Source: Zerene cesonia (lineage: Eukaryota; Arthropoda; Insecta; Lepidoptera; Pieridae). From it: a stretch of 64,000 bases of DNA. This document shows positions 21,771 through 34,600 of the stretch, piece after piece. Under the pieces are notes generated by a model. It was not told where the DNA came from, ran no database searches, and saw nothing but the letters and a program-made list of their open reading frames with translations. The DNA lies in NCBI RefSeq assembly GCF_012273895.1, contig NC_052112.1, positions 3,906,001 through 3,970,000 on the forward strand, in the 5' to 3' direction. The position numbers and the translations under genes are program-made. How positions within the stretch are numbered: the first letter of the stretch is position 1; each line of letters begins with the position of its first letter.

Positions 21771-22591
21771 ACAACTTTGCTATACAAGCATAGGCTATAA
21801 GGAATATTAAGGATCTTTTGGTATATCGTGGATGAGTCTGAGGGCGTTCAAAATCATCAATTCCGTTTCAGGGTACATGGGAACGACACCGTTAAACTGA
21901 TCTTTTAACCTATTTTCTTGAAATAGAATACGATGAAGTTATGAATGCGTACTTATTAATGTTTATACTTGTTTATAAGAAGTTTGAGTAGGATAAGTAA
22001 TATTTGTGTATTAAAGAAACATCATAACTACACCAAACAACACTGTTTGATGTGAACAAGTTATATTACAGGATTACAGCAACACAATTACGTTTATAAC
22101 GTATTTTTTTATAATGTAGTAATTACATAAATTTTTTATCGATATAAAAGAAAAAGGTGACACACTCATCCACACATAATTAAATTAAAGCACATATACT
22201 CATAGCGGTCATTCATCACAACAAGTATAGCATTATATTATCTGTAGTATCGATCCCACAGAACGAATATTATACGTGAAATTTTGTACGAAGTTTAAAA
22301 TTAGTAGACTTCTTCTAAGAACTGCAATTGGAACTAAATTAATCATCATTCTTTATGCTACTTGAAAATTTACAGAGAGGTAGTAAATAGATTTAAGAGA
22401 AGGGATCCTCGGAAGATCCTCAGAAGGGATTTTGTGTAAGTGCCGTATTGAGGGTATCGAATGGTATTAGAAATATTTCTAACTATTTTATCTAATGGTC
22501 CTAACTATTATCCGACTGTAGATTAAAACGCCATGTTTTACAATACTGTAACTGTTATGAACATAGACTGCAACCGGGTGAAGTAAATGCC

Positions 22592-22740
22592 GCGTTCACT
22601 CGAAGCGGTTGTTCACATCACGTGTATACGACACGTTTAAACGTAGCCTGTGAATCACCGGACATCGCGAGTGAACGCCGTCTGCAACCGCCACCTGTAA
22701 AAGCCCAGTACAAAAGCGAAGCGTGTATACGAACAACCGC
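22592..22740. repeat. short element with nested inverted repeats
   Basis: The arms gcgttcactcg (22592-22602) and cgagtgaacgc (22668-22678) are perfect inverted copies. So are gcggttgttc (22605-22614) and gaacaaccgc (22731-22740). The unit cgtgtatacg occurs at 22621 and 22722. The segment is richer in GC than its surroundings. It could be a remnant of a small DNA transposon or a folding unit. Confidence 0.5.
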
Positions 22741-22814
22741 ATAGCTACACATAATCCAATGACATTCATGATGAATGGGCATAACTGTTAAAATTACACT
22801 TATGTTATAAATGT

Positions 22815-23005
22815 TAAAGTTTGTTTTTTTGTATGTTTATCCGTCAAACACGCTGAAACTACTGAACGGATTTTGACGAAATTTGGTATACAGACAGGAT
22901 ATGAGCTGACTTGGGTGATATACTTTTTATCCCGATTAAATGCTCTATTGGGATAGAACAGGAATCTTAATATCCGTGCGGAGCTGGGAAGAGCGTCTAG
23001 TATAT
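22815..23005 (+). repeat. interspersed repeat of a second lepidopteran family
   Basis: Landmarks are tttatccgtcaaacacgctg, aactactgaacggattttga, cgaaatttggtatacagaca and the end gagcgtctagtatata. This cassette (a weakly conserved 'new site, test, tolerate' type of SINE/Helitron-like repeat) is widespread in moths and butterflies. No coding capacity. Confidence 0.6.
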
Positions 23006-24344
23006 AATACTACCACGGATGAAGTTAAGGAAAAATAAGGAAACTCGAAGTATTTCGTAGAAATGTACTTTATACTGAAATGTATTGTATCATTGGGCTT
23101 TTTAGTTGGTCATGTTTGTTTTACTTCGCTTTTAAAATATCACTAATTAAATAACGTAAAATCCCAGTTATTGACAGAGTAACAGTCTCGTACACCGTGG
23201 CATTGCGTGATGTTCACTAAATATGATTGTTTCCTCTTTAGTCCACTCCCCGTAATACTATAAACTACTCTTTGGTCCACTCGTAGGTACTACGATTGCT
23301 CATTTTCTATACCGTATCATTTTTATAATACAAGTATCATTAAAATTTGTATATTTTAATGAATAAAAGTGACTATTCTTTACTTATTATATTTTAATTG
23401 TGAATTTAATTATATATTTACGATTAAAGATCATTGGGCATTTTGTGCTGCAAACTAGCTATCTCTGGAAAATAATAGTAATGATCTAATTTTCGTAAAC
23501 CATGGGAGAGACAACTAAGTAATGTAAAAGAGCATTGAAAGACATATCTACGTAGAAATGGAATATTCTCAATGGCAATAGATGTGGATATCTTTAAAGA
23601 TTTTATGAACTACTGCCTTGTCCTGAAAAACACTCATAAGATTCATTAAATTAAAATGTTAGTTATTTCCATTTTACCATTGATAATAAAAATACATCCT
23701 CCTAACATAATACTATACTATACGTGATAGTTTAGTATTATGTTACCTGTACTTCAATCACTTAACTGCATAAAAAACCTTTTGCCTTTTTAGTGCAATA
23801 TGTAGCGCATGAGAACCCACTTTTATATTACCTAAAGAATCTAAACTAAGAAACCTAATCACGGAAGGCAAAAAATTATGATTTATCAACTCATTGACAA
23901 TAGTAATTGACAAGACCACTCATCTCTTATTTTTCTTCTCTTATTTGGCGCAAAGGGTCAAGCGTGTTCCTTTTCTAACGTTTCTAACACGGATAACGTT
24001 GTAATATAGGTAGTTGATGTGTAAACAAGAGATTTTAGCTCCCACAGGCGTAATGGTTTGTAGCGCGAGCAAGAAAACTATCATCAAAGTAGTCGTATCG
24101 TCATCGAGAGCTATTTGTATGGATATTAAAAAACACTTATGCTGTACGTGTGACAGCACGGAACCAAGTGTCGTCATAATTATAGATGATAACACAATAT
24201 GTGGGAGGATGAATTTGGTTTGCTGACCAGGAGAAAGAACTACAGCCCCACAGAAAACCGACGTGAAATAGTAGCGAACTACTGTGTATCATATTCATCA
24301 TCTCATACTTTCTTTCAAGTCGTCAATCCTTTTCTTATCCCTTT

Positions 24345-24440
24345 GGCCTTAAAAGGCATCGCATTCGCAGAAGCACTACCTCTGAGAATGTTCATGGGCG
24401 GTGGTTATCGCTTACCATATTCAGGCGAACCATACATTCT
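24345..24440 (+). repeat. retrotransposon-like 3' fragment
   Basis: The block atgggcggtggttatcgctt followed by accatattcaggcgaaccat is the common lepidopteran non-LTR 3' motif, related to 18920-18990. Confidence 0.5.
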
Positions 24441-24840
24441 TGAAACCGTCGGAAATGTATAGCATGTTGATTTTCGTCAACGGCTACATTTATGTAATTG
24501 GAACTACCCGTGAAGTACCGCCATCCTGAAACAAATTACTATATTTTTTGTGATACCGTTACAGGATATGTAACGCACAGTCAGCGTACTGATATCGAAC
24601 TCATCATAGACAAATTTGAATAAGTATGAAGTAAGTATATATTCCTCTTATTTATAAAAACTAAAGAAGTGATAGCATTTGTCAACATGATCGCTTTTAT
24701 TCAAAATTTCAGTCGTAACAAACATAAAAAAATCCATTAAATTAACAATTTTAAAATAAATAATATGCTCAATATTTATATTAAAAAGTAACACAAGCAT
24801 ATCTTTTTAAATAATTGATAGAACAATATAACACCAAGAT

Positions 24841-25281
24841 ATGGTACTTTCTAGAAAAATACAGAACTTAAGAAATTACTGTAGGTATTACAGTTTATGC
24901 TGTCCACCAAGAGGACCACCTAAGTCTTGTGGCTGTCCCTCTGCGACCCCAGGAGCTGGTCCAAAAATAACTCCCAATCCATGCTGCCGTCCAACTAGGA
25001 TTCCTGCCAATCCATGCGTACCTCGCTTCCATGATGAAAAAGATTCCTGGAAAAAATACAGATTCCTGACGTTCTTCGTAGGATTTCCGCTAATTATTAT
25101 ACAAGGAATCATATGTGCCAATCATCATACACCAGAAAAAGGCGAATGCAGGGACTATGAATATATGCGTCTACGCTTTAAAAAATTTCCCTGGAGAGAT
25201 GGTGTTAAGACACTTTTTCACAATGATCGAGTAAATCATTTACCAGGCGAATGTACCCCTCCCCCATTGGATTGTGACTAG
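24841..25281 (+). CDS. COX6A-like protein, intronless, with Cys/Pro-rich N-terminus
   Basis: The 146-residue frame matches mitochondrial cytochrome c oxidase subunit 6A in its C-terminal half. WKKYRFLTFFVGFPLIII (residues 70-87) is the single inner-membrane helix region. YEYMRLRFKKFPWRDG (106-121) and KTLFHNDRVNHLPGE (123-137) are the family's conserved intermembrane-space block. The first 60 residues are unlike ordinary COX6A presequences: rich in Cys, Pro and Gly (CCPPRGPP, SCGCPS, NPCCRPTR). The frame ends with a Cys/Pro tail (TPPPLDCD), and AATAAA follows at 25287. It has no introns, which suggests a retroposed, possibly tissue-restricted paralog. Family assignment is firm; respiratory function is inferred and could be altered. 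Confidence 0.88.
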   Translation: MVLSRKIQNLRNYCRYYSLCCPPRGPPKSCGCPSATPGAGPKITPNPCCRPTRIPANPCVPRFHDEKDSWKKYRFLTFFVGFPLIIIQGIICANHHTPEKGECRDYEYMRLRFKKFPWRDGVKTLFHNDRVNHLPGECTPPPLDCD

Positions 25282-25628
25282 AAACTAATAAAACATTATT
25301 TCATATGAAGTTGTTTATTTTCAGAAGTAAGTAGTACTATTTCTCAAAGTTAACGCTTATAAGCTATATATAGTCTATAAATTGTATGCGCACGCATATA
25401 ATCGGAAAAGGGCGGGCGTCGGCGCGTTAAGGCGGGTCTAAGAAAGACAGAAAACTGCTGAATAGCGATCAATATCCCCACTGACGTCAGTATAGCGTTG
25501 GCCGCTATTGGCCCTCCCGGCATTATTAAATAAACCTTCTGGCAGAGTAGCGCGTGTTGTTGCGCCGCGGGCACAGCACCGCAGCACGCGGCGGGCCCGC
25601 GTACCGCTCGCGGCCGCCGCCGCACGCC
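25282..25628. promoter_or_regulatory. intergenic stretch between COX6A-like gene and Rim, promoter-like
   Basis: The left part holds the AATAAA poly(A) signal of the COX6A-like gene. The right part (about 25550-25628) is strongly GC-rich and CpG-rich just upstream of the Rim ATG, and probably contains a Rim 5' UTR/promoter. Position and composition are the only evidence. Confidence 0.35.
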
Positions 25629-28600
25629 ATGGCCGACATGCCAGACCTATCGCACCTTACGCCCGAAGAGCGCGCCATCATCGAGGGCGTTATTATGCGG
25701 CAAAGACAAGAGGAACAACGCGAACATGAGATAATGAGGTGTGCACCAGTTGTCCATTGTCAACTCACTTTATATGTAACTCAGCATTACGAATGAGGGA
25801 GTTTATTCCATTCATTTACCTAGGATACTTATTTTGGATAATCAAGTATACATAAGATATTATTTAAATCTAAAAATAAGGGTTTTCTAACTTTTGAAAA
25901 CATTTTTATGTTTTAATAGACATCTGTATATGAGCTTAATAGAGAAGTAGGCGTACATTTTTTATCAGCTTCAGACTACATGTATTGCGATAAACGATTA
26001 TCGATTAAACGCAACCAGTTTACTATTAGAAAGTGATTTTATTATACTTTTTATATTGTACATTGAAATGAAACAATAATATCTCACTTGTCAAATAATT
26101 GTCTATGCTTCGTTCCAACTATACGTCTATAAAGTATATTAATATGACGCAGCACTGCATCATCGTTAATAAATTAAATTAAGTACCTCAATCTTTTTTT
26201 TCTTTAATAAGCCAATATAATTATAATAAAACTTATAGGACGTAAAAAATATTTTAGTACACGATAGTATGTTCAATATAACAAGGGGAAACATCACCAC
26301 GAATTACATATTTGAGTAAAATTAAAAATAGGAGCTTCTGCATGACCGTTGGAAGCAGATCTTAAGATCTGATTCTGACCTACTTACTCATTTTATGCGG
26401 TAACATAGAATTGAAATGCGCACACAAGCAATTTTTTAACAACTACGAGATAGATGCTAACTGAATTGGTTTAGATGCCTGCTTTTTCAGCTGCTTACAA
26501 AATGAATCGTTTTTTTAATCCTTCGAGTAAGAGGTTTCGAATCGAAAAACTTTTCTATTATTATTTCGATCGAAAAACTATTTGAGATTTATCATTTCTA
26601 TATGTATGTATTTTTTAAGTATGCTTGTTATATGTAACCGACTCCTTTCACTAAATATTGACTCACTGTAAACGGACAGATAAATAGAGATAACCCAAGC
26701 TTTGTATACTTATTAAGGATCGGTGACAAAATAGTAATTTCATGAGTTTACTAATTAATTTCTGATTTGGATCCCCAAGATTAAATAACTTCCATATGTA
26801 CACTCTGTGTGCAGTAAAAGTAAGTGAGACAATTTAATGGATTTGCCTGTTTAAAGTCAGTTTAAAAACTATGTTTATTTGTTTTACCTACATAGAGATC
26901 GATTCAGATTCACTTCTCTCCATTATTTCAGATAAAATTCATTTCTTCAGAAAGTGACCTCAGTAATTTCGCAAAGACAAGTCTTTGTTACAATTGAAAT
27001 GTGTATTCTTTTAGTATGAGGATGAGAGTTTTTTTAAATATCATTGATAGATCGGGCATATAATTAATCAGCTAATGGTTTGAAGACGTTAAAAATATTT
27101 CCAATGCAAATCATATTTGATTTTTGAGGATTTTTCTGTGTCGAGATGGATATTATTTATTTGTATCATAAACGTCGTTATGTATTTTATTGTATACATA
27201 ATATTTATAAGAAAACAAACCAAGAAATTGAATAAAGATATGTATTTGTAACAAATATCAAAATATATTTCAATGTGACTAAATTTAAAAATCGTGTCGT
27301 CTTTAAAGTATGATAGTGTGATAATAATAATAAAAAAAAACATTGATTAATGTGGCTGATAAAATGATAATGAAATACCATTAAATGGTGTACCAAATTG
27401 ATTTCATCGCAATTCCCGATAAAGCTATGATATATTGTGATATATGAAAGTCTAACGGTACATCCTGGCTTCGCCTGTAGTAAATATATAGCTTACGGTA
27501 CCATAGACAATACATATACACTAGCTATAGCTAGATACGTGAGGTCTGAGTACTATAGTACTATAGTATATATTTAACGGTCAGAGAATTTTGCCATCGG
27601 TCCAGTGGCAGATTTACAACTTTTCAGGGTCTAAGCCGAATAGTTTTGCCCTTGCCCCAACAATAATCATGTCATACATTATTTTTATAATGCAACAATT
27701 TCGTTGAATTTGCACGTAAAACAATTTTTCTGTATATTTTTGAGCTAATTGAAGCTCAATTATATAGGGGCGGGGTCATGTATGTTATTTACACAATAAT
27801 GAACATTTGGTAAACGTGAATAAATAATCTTTATTGTGCTTACAAAAAGTTAAAAATAATCGACTCGCTATTACTGTTCAAGATTTTACTTAACTTCCAA
27901 TCAAATTTTCTGGCGCCTACTAGTGCATGTAAAACAAATAATAGTCGATTCATAAGATTGAAATCGGTAAAATTATTCACTTAATTATTCATTATATTCG
28001 AATAAAAATCGAAAAATTACATACAAATCATCTAGTTCGTAGCCTCCAACCAGTAGTAAGACTGGCATGTATTGGTTGTTATTGGGAAGAGGGGCATATT
28101 TTTCATAATTTCGCCCTTTTCACTTATAAAAAGTGTGGGCAAAGGGCGCAGACGCGAGAGGCCGATACTGGTTGAGCGGCGGCGAACTAGCTGTTTGACT
28201 CTAGAATATGGAAGTTTACTACTCTCGAAATGTGCAATGACAAGCGAGATAAAAAAGTCATCGACAAAATTTGTTGCAGACATCAGAAACTGTCATAGAA
28301 AAATCTATTTGATATCTATGAGGTGAAAAAAAAAATACCCAGCCTGCTGGTAAATCCGTCACTGCATCGGTCCATTAGTAGGTATCTACCTGAGTAAAGC
28401 GTTCAAACAAACACTTTTCAGCTTTCAACGGTTACGGATTAATACCTATAATATAAATTTCAGCAAATATTGGTAAACATCCACTGACGCCCATAGACCA
28501 TAAAGATAACTTTGACGTCAGCAAATGGGATTGGGCAAATAATTTATCAAATTTGCGTGAAATTGTTTCACACTGCCACTATGCTGCTAACACTGCTTAA

Positions 28601-31600
28601 AGATTACAGAGAAAATTATAACAATAACGACACTTCAATAATCAATAAAAACCCAAAGTAATTAAGCAGTAATTTGTTATTTATTTATGTGAATGTTTTC
28701 CCCGTGCAGACGGAAGCAAGACGAAGTTGCTGTTTTGGAGCAAACGATTCGTACTAGGAATGAGATGCAACGTGCAGCTGGCGTTGAGCTGGCTGCTACA
28801 TGTCACATTTGTTTAAAAACCAAGTTTGCTGACGGTGTCGGCCACTCCTGCCACTACTGTCGCGTTCGATGCTGCGCTCGCTGTGGAGGAAAAGTTACTT
28901 TACGATCTAACAAGGTCTGGTTCAGTGCATGCTATAATTTAATGTTAACTATTATTTAAAAAATGATTTCTTCTGTCTTATAAGTTATTAATCAAAATTA
29001 GTTCCTTAAGAAATAATAGCATTTATACACCTGGAATTGGATCTTCAACCTGGGACGGACAGTAAATAATAATTCTTTTCTATATTTCGGAAATAGTAGG
29101 TAAACCAATAGCAGAGAAAACTTTGTAAGCAAAGCATGATATATTTTTATTCATTTGTTTCGTAACAGCCTATTTAGATCTGACTTGTAAATAACATACT
29201 TATTATTACATTAAAACAAATATTAAATCCAAGGCACTATATATCTATTTCTTGTATTACGATATCGCCTTACAGGTAATTTGGGTCTGTATTCTCTGTC
29301 GTAAAAAACAAGAGCTCTTGTCGAAAACTGGACAATGGATTCACAAAAGTGCCGGTCAAGATTCCATGCTTTGGAGAATGGAGTCAGATATGAGAAATTT
29401 ACCACCTCAGGTAGATGCAACATTAGATAAAAGACCTAAACTTGAAAGAGCGCACAGTGCGGCAGAAAAAGAGAACCAACCGTTACAGAGATCTGGAAGT
29501 GCCCTCCGACGTCAGTATAGCCAACAAGAGGCGAAATGTTATGGAGAATTGGAGGGGCTGTCGAGAACTCATCCACATCTCGTCCATCCAAGGCAAAAGC
29601 CATACGGAATAGACGATATAGGCGCAGCCCTACCACAATCGCAGTTGTTGTCGCTGCCACATGGAGCAGCTGTCCACCCTCCGATGCCACCTCGCTCCTC
29701 GTCTTCCGATGATGAAGTACCAGAATGTGTTTCCGATGAAAACGACGAGTATCGAGATCGCGGTGAGTGAACCAACCCGCTTTCCATTCACCGTCCAAAC
29801 CTCTCCGGACCGTCACGAATCCTTGCCAAGGGTTTTGTTCATCCTACACAACATTTCAATACATACAACACTACAAATCAATTAGTTATCCATGCACAAC
29901 AATCAAAACCAACTTAAATCACTCATAATCGTTCCTAACATTATGCAATTGTAAAGGTGTTCCGTGCGAGGTTTCCAATTTCAGTCAGTCCTTTCAGGCA
30001 CTTCAGGTAAAATATTATTTAATTTTAATAAAAAGGCCACATTGTTTTTACATAAATCAATCTAGACATTGAACTTAGCAGTAAAATAGTATTAATTACA
30101 TAAATCATTTACTTACTAATAAAAGCGTAGGTATTTACAAATTAGCTGCATCATTATATTTTATTGTATTAGTTGTTATTTCCAGATATAGACAGCTGTT
30201 TAGATGAGTTTAATGTAAGAAAAACGATTAGTATGCGTTATTTGGAAAAATAGTTGGAGATTCGCGCTTCGGTTCAAGTTACTTGTAATTTATTGAATGG
30301 CTACCAGTCTTTCCGTCAAATTCTAGCGCACAGCGCGTACGCGCCCGGTCTAGCCTAGTAGCGTAGGAGGGACGGGAGGGGATCTCAGCTTAATACACAA
30401 GATTAATATATATAAGATTGCAATTAATGTGTTATACAAGTTGGATGATGTAATGAAAGCAACTTTACCCAATTCAAAACTTAGTCTTATTCATTAAAGA
30501 ACCCCATCCCGCCCCTTCACCATTGGCTCGTCTCGCCCACCCAAGAAAATTCGCTGGTTACGTCAATGCCCGAGCCACCTAATCATCACCCCATCTACTG
30601 TTTACGTTGCAGGTAATAAAGATAGGAGCTGCTCTGGTGGCGCAAGAAAACAGCGCCAAGCAATATTAGACGAGAAAATGAATAAATTTTTATCGGTGAG
30701 AAGATTTCTATCGGAACAATAATTTTGTTGTAATTACTGCTGAACGTTAGATGTTTGATACTCAAATATTTTCGTTAATCGTTTTCGTCGTCTGATATGT
30801 ACGTCTTTGGTCTACCATTTGTGGTCGCTGTTGATTCTTTAATTGCCCATACTTCTTCTATTTTAAAATGTATTTATTTAAATCGTAAAATAAGTGAAGG
30901 TGCATTAAACATGTCAATACCACGTCCGTTGTTAGCATACCTCTTTATATATATTATTTTTTAGATTATCTCAGTTCTGTAATAAATTTGATATGACAAA
31001 CATCTAATGCACATTCATCTTATTATTGCTTAAACCAGATTTTTTCTTGTAAATTAAAATGGCAAATGTAATTTAAATTTCAACTAACGATTACTTGTTG
31101 CTTCGTGGTATTTTATCAGTAATGAGTAATTATATATATACTTACAACAAAAAATTAATAAATGACGTTCAAAGATCTGGTTTAAGAGAAAAGCATGTTG
31201 GGAGCGAAAAGAAGAGTGTAACATATGGTGACATGAAAAATGTTAGTTTTGGTGGAAGTGTATATTCGTTGTGTTCGTATGTTTTAGTATGACTGGGATG
31301 ATTTGTCACACTTTCCTTTCGCTTACGCATCAACACTGCTTTGATTGCATCATATTATTTGACGCTCAAAGAAACGCCATTGCCTCGTTTGAATACAAAA
31401 TTACCTTTTCTCTAACACAATAGAATATAATGATATGGCAAAACATAAAAAATGATCCGTTAACAACAAGCGATATCGGACCCGGGCGCGTACGGGCTCG
31501 CAAGGCATAGCGTAACCAAATTGGCGCGTAACCGCGATGCTATCCATATGATATCGTTCATAGGAGATCTAGAGGCGTGTGCTTCACTTCGAAACCCTCA

Positions 31601-34600
31601 TCTGCGCTCCAACGTGGCTGCAAACAACTATTACAATTTAACTAATCATTCGCCGGCCTCATACATACCAGAGGGAAGCGGAGTACTAGACACTGCCACA
31701 GTGCCAACTGGTGGACGTAGTTTTGACTCGGTCACAGATTGTCGGTGGCGCACGCGCGACGAAGGGGAGAGTGCGTACTTGCGACCCTACGTAAGAGACG
31801 AAGCGCATACATCCGACCGGGCAGTATATAAAAGCGCCTATCTGTGGGAAGATTCTGTCGACAATAGAAGATTTACTGAAAGAAGAAAAAAAACTGTTAG
31901 ATTCGACGGTCACGAAGGGGCAGCAACATTTCCACGAGGAGGCCGTGACTCATCAGTCGTGCCACATGATTGGGCCTCTTTAAGGTGGGAATCTGAACGT
32001 CAAACGAGTCAAGACTCAGCTACAAAAGATTCAGGCATCGACACGTCTAGCACTTTTACTTCCAGTGAAGATTCTAACAGGGGCGAGTGCCCTAAGGTAC
32101 ACTAAATGGCTACATTCTAGCTTGCTTTCACATAAAGTCTATACAAAGTAAATACTTATCACAATTACGTTAATAGGAACAGCTTCCTAAATTTCATCTG
32201 CGTATACAAATTTATTGGAAACAATACGATATCTATATTCTAATTTCTAACATTCATGAGTTCATTAAAACTTCTCAATAGCATTGTAAATATGAACGTA
32301 CCTCTGTTTGGCTGTGGCATGTTTGCATTACTCAGCATGACTGTTAACTTAATTGTGCGTGGCATAAACGCTAGTATTGCTGTTTTCTGTAGAATTAATC
32401 TCCGATACTTTTAAATCTTTGTTCATTTGTTTTATCTTATTTCTTTTCTGTGATAGTTTCCGTTAAACTGGCAAGTATCTACGGATGGCACTCGCATGAT
32501 CGGTCATATGGTGTTACGGAAGAGTATAGTCGAAGGGAGCTCTCACTCGTCCGCTGCTATTCTTGGCTTGAAAGTAGTTGGGGGGAAAATGCTACCAGAT
32601 GGCACAAGAGGAGCTATAGTGGAGAAGGTCAAAAAAGGATCAATTGCAGATTTAGAAGGACAACTTAGAATAGGTAATAAGTATTTTCACTGCATAAGTC
32701 AAATCAATTATGTATCTAACTAGTGATAAAGCGGCTGCCCCTCGTGTTAAACTAGCATATATGGCTCTTTAATTTCTCTGAATAAATTATTTAAGACATT
32801 CAAGAGCAAAATATAAATTATCAACTCAAATATTTAATACAATAGGCGATGAAGTCTTGCAATGGAACGGGGTTCCATTGCAAGGACGAAGTGCTGAGGA
32901 CGTCGCAGCAGTGGTGGCTAACAGCAAGCACGACACGCACGTAGAACTCGTCGTGTCCCGCCCTTTGGCTTCTGCTAGACTCCTTGCTCAACCGTGGAGA
33001 ACCCACAAAGGTAACATTCATTTAGTCTAATTTTATTGTCATTTTTAAGAATGTATTTAAAAGTAATATTTTTACGTCAAATTGCAACAATTCATGTATA
33101 ACATACCTAACTTGCAGGTTAGGTGCATTCATTTGCAACGTCCACTATCTTTAGATTGTAAGTTATGTTAATCGTTGTTTTATCTGTGACTTTACAGATA
33201 AAAATTAATTATAGTGTAATTAATTCAATCAATCAATATACATATTTCAAACCATGTACAATGTGCATATTATATTTTCAATTTCGATTGTTTTCTTGAA
33301 TGTTCATGTTACTGTTATGGATTATTATTTAAAACATATTCCTAATAAAGATAACATAACCATCTATAGTTTTCTACAAGAACGCAATAATTATATGATA
33401 AATAATTTTGTACCAAAATAAAAGCTTTACGTATCGCTACCACATATCAGTAGTACTATGCCCATGAAAAATCACACAATTTTTACTCTACTTTAGAAGT
33501 ATACACGGAGGTTCTGGGTGGCGGCGAAAAACCAAGCGTACTGGTGACGTCGCCGGGATCTCCTGATGTCCACGGCCGTCGTCGGAACGCGAGACAAAAT
33601 AATCATAATGCTAATGTAGCTGGTCGAATACAGGTGAATTTATAGATTGTTGCCGATAACTGAAGTTCATGTTTATAGTAAACTCTGAAAACTAGCATAA
33701 ATAAAATATTTTAAAATCAATTATTAAACGTATATTATATACCCCTTGAAATATTACTTAATACTTAGGACATTTTCATTATTAACCAAATTACTTTTTC
33801 TTCTAGCTCAAAGTCTATTTCGACATAACGGCGCTCCAACTTCTAGTCACAGTGGTATCAGCTAGTGGGCTCAGCCCTCGACCCGACGGTTCTCCACGAT
33901 GCCCTTATGCAAAAATTTTCCTCCTACCAGACAAAAGCGAAAAGAGCAAACGTAGAACCAAGACCCTTGCTAACACTCTGGAACCAAGATGGAATCAAAC
34001 ATTCGTTTATTGTGGCATACGTATTTCAGACATAAAGAAAAGAACTTTGGAGGTATGAAGATTTATTGTTACAGTAGTTTTTTTTTAATCGAGACAGTTG
34101 CTAGAGTTATTGATTGTATATTTATTTTCTAGGTGACAGTTTGGGATTTAAATCGTTATGGACCAAACGACTTCCTTGGAGAAGTCCTTTTAGACCTTGA
34201 CAATATGGTGATGAATCATGAGCCAAGTTGGTACAAATTGAAACCGCATGACGAATTTGCTGGTTTTGGTGTAAGTATTCTTTACTAGAGAATATTATTA
34301 ATCAGTGATCATATCAATTTTTCTTTGGACAAAAATATTGAATGCCTAGTACCTTAACAAGTGCATTCTTTTCTTTTATCGGGGTGTTATTTAATTTTGT
34401 TAATCTTTGAAGATAAAGTATAACAAAAATGTTCAAGTTGTGGTAAATGTTTGCCTTAAATGACATGAAAACTAAAGTAATATATCTGAATTGTGTTATC
34501 ATTTTGGTAACGATAATTATTATTTATATTTATTGTATCAAAACAACAGAGGTACCGTGAAGATGAGGCGGACGGTGAGCACTTATCACCACCATCTACA

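Larger units (their letters stand above)
21771..24840. other. repeat-bearing intergenic stretch
   Basis: No gene is supported in these 3 kb. It contains a nested inverted-repeat segment (22592-22740), an interspersed repeat (about 22815-23005) and a retrotransposon 3' piece (about 24345-24440). The overlapping open frames near 24000-24460 are not convincing: one falls inside the repeat piece and they match no family I know. Confidence 0.5.

Noticed and set aside
24199..24462. 87-residue plus-strand frame
   Set aside because: Its second half falls in a retrotransposon 3' repeat and it has no family similarity.
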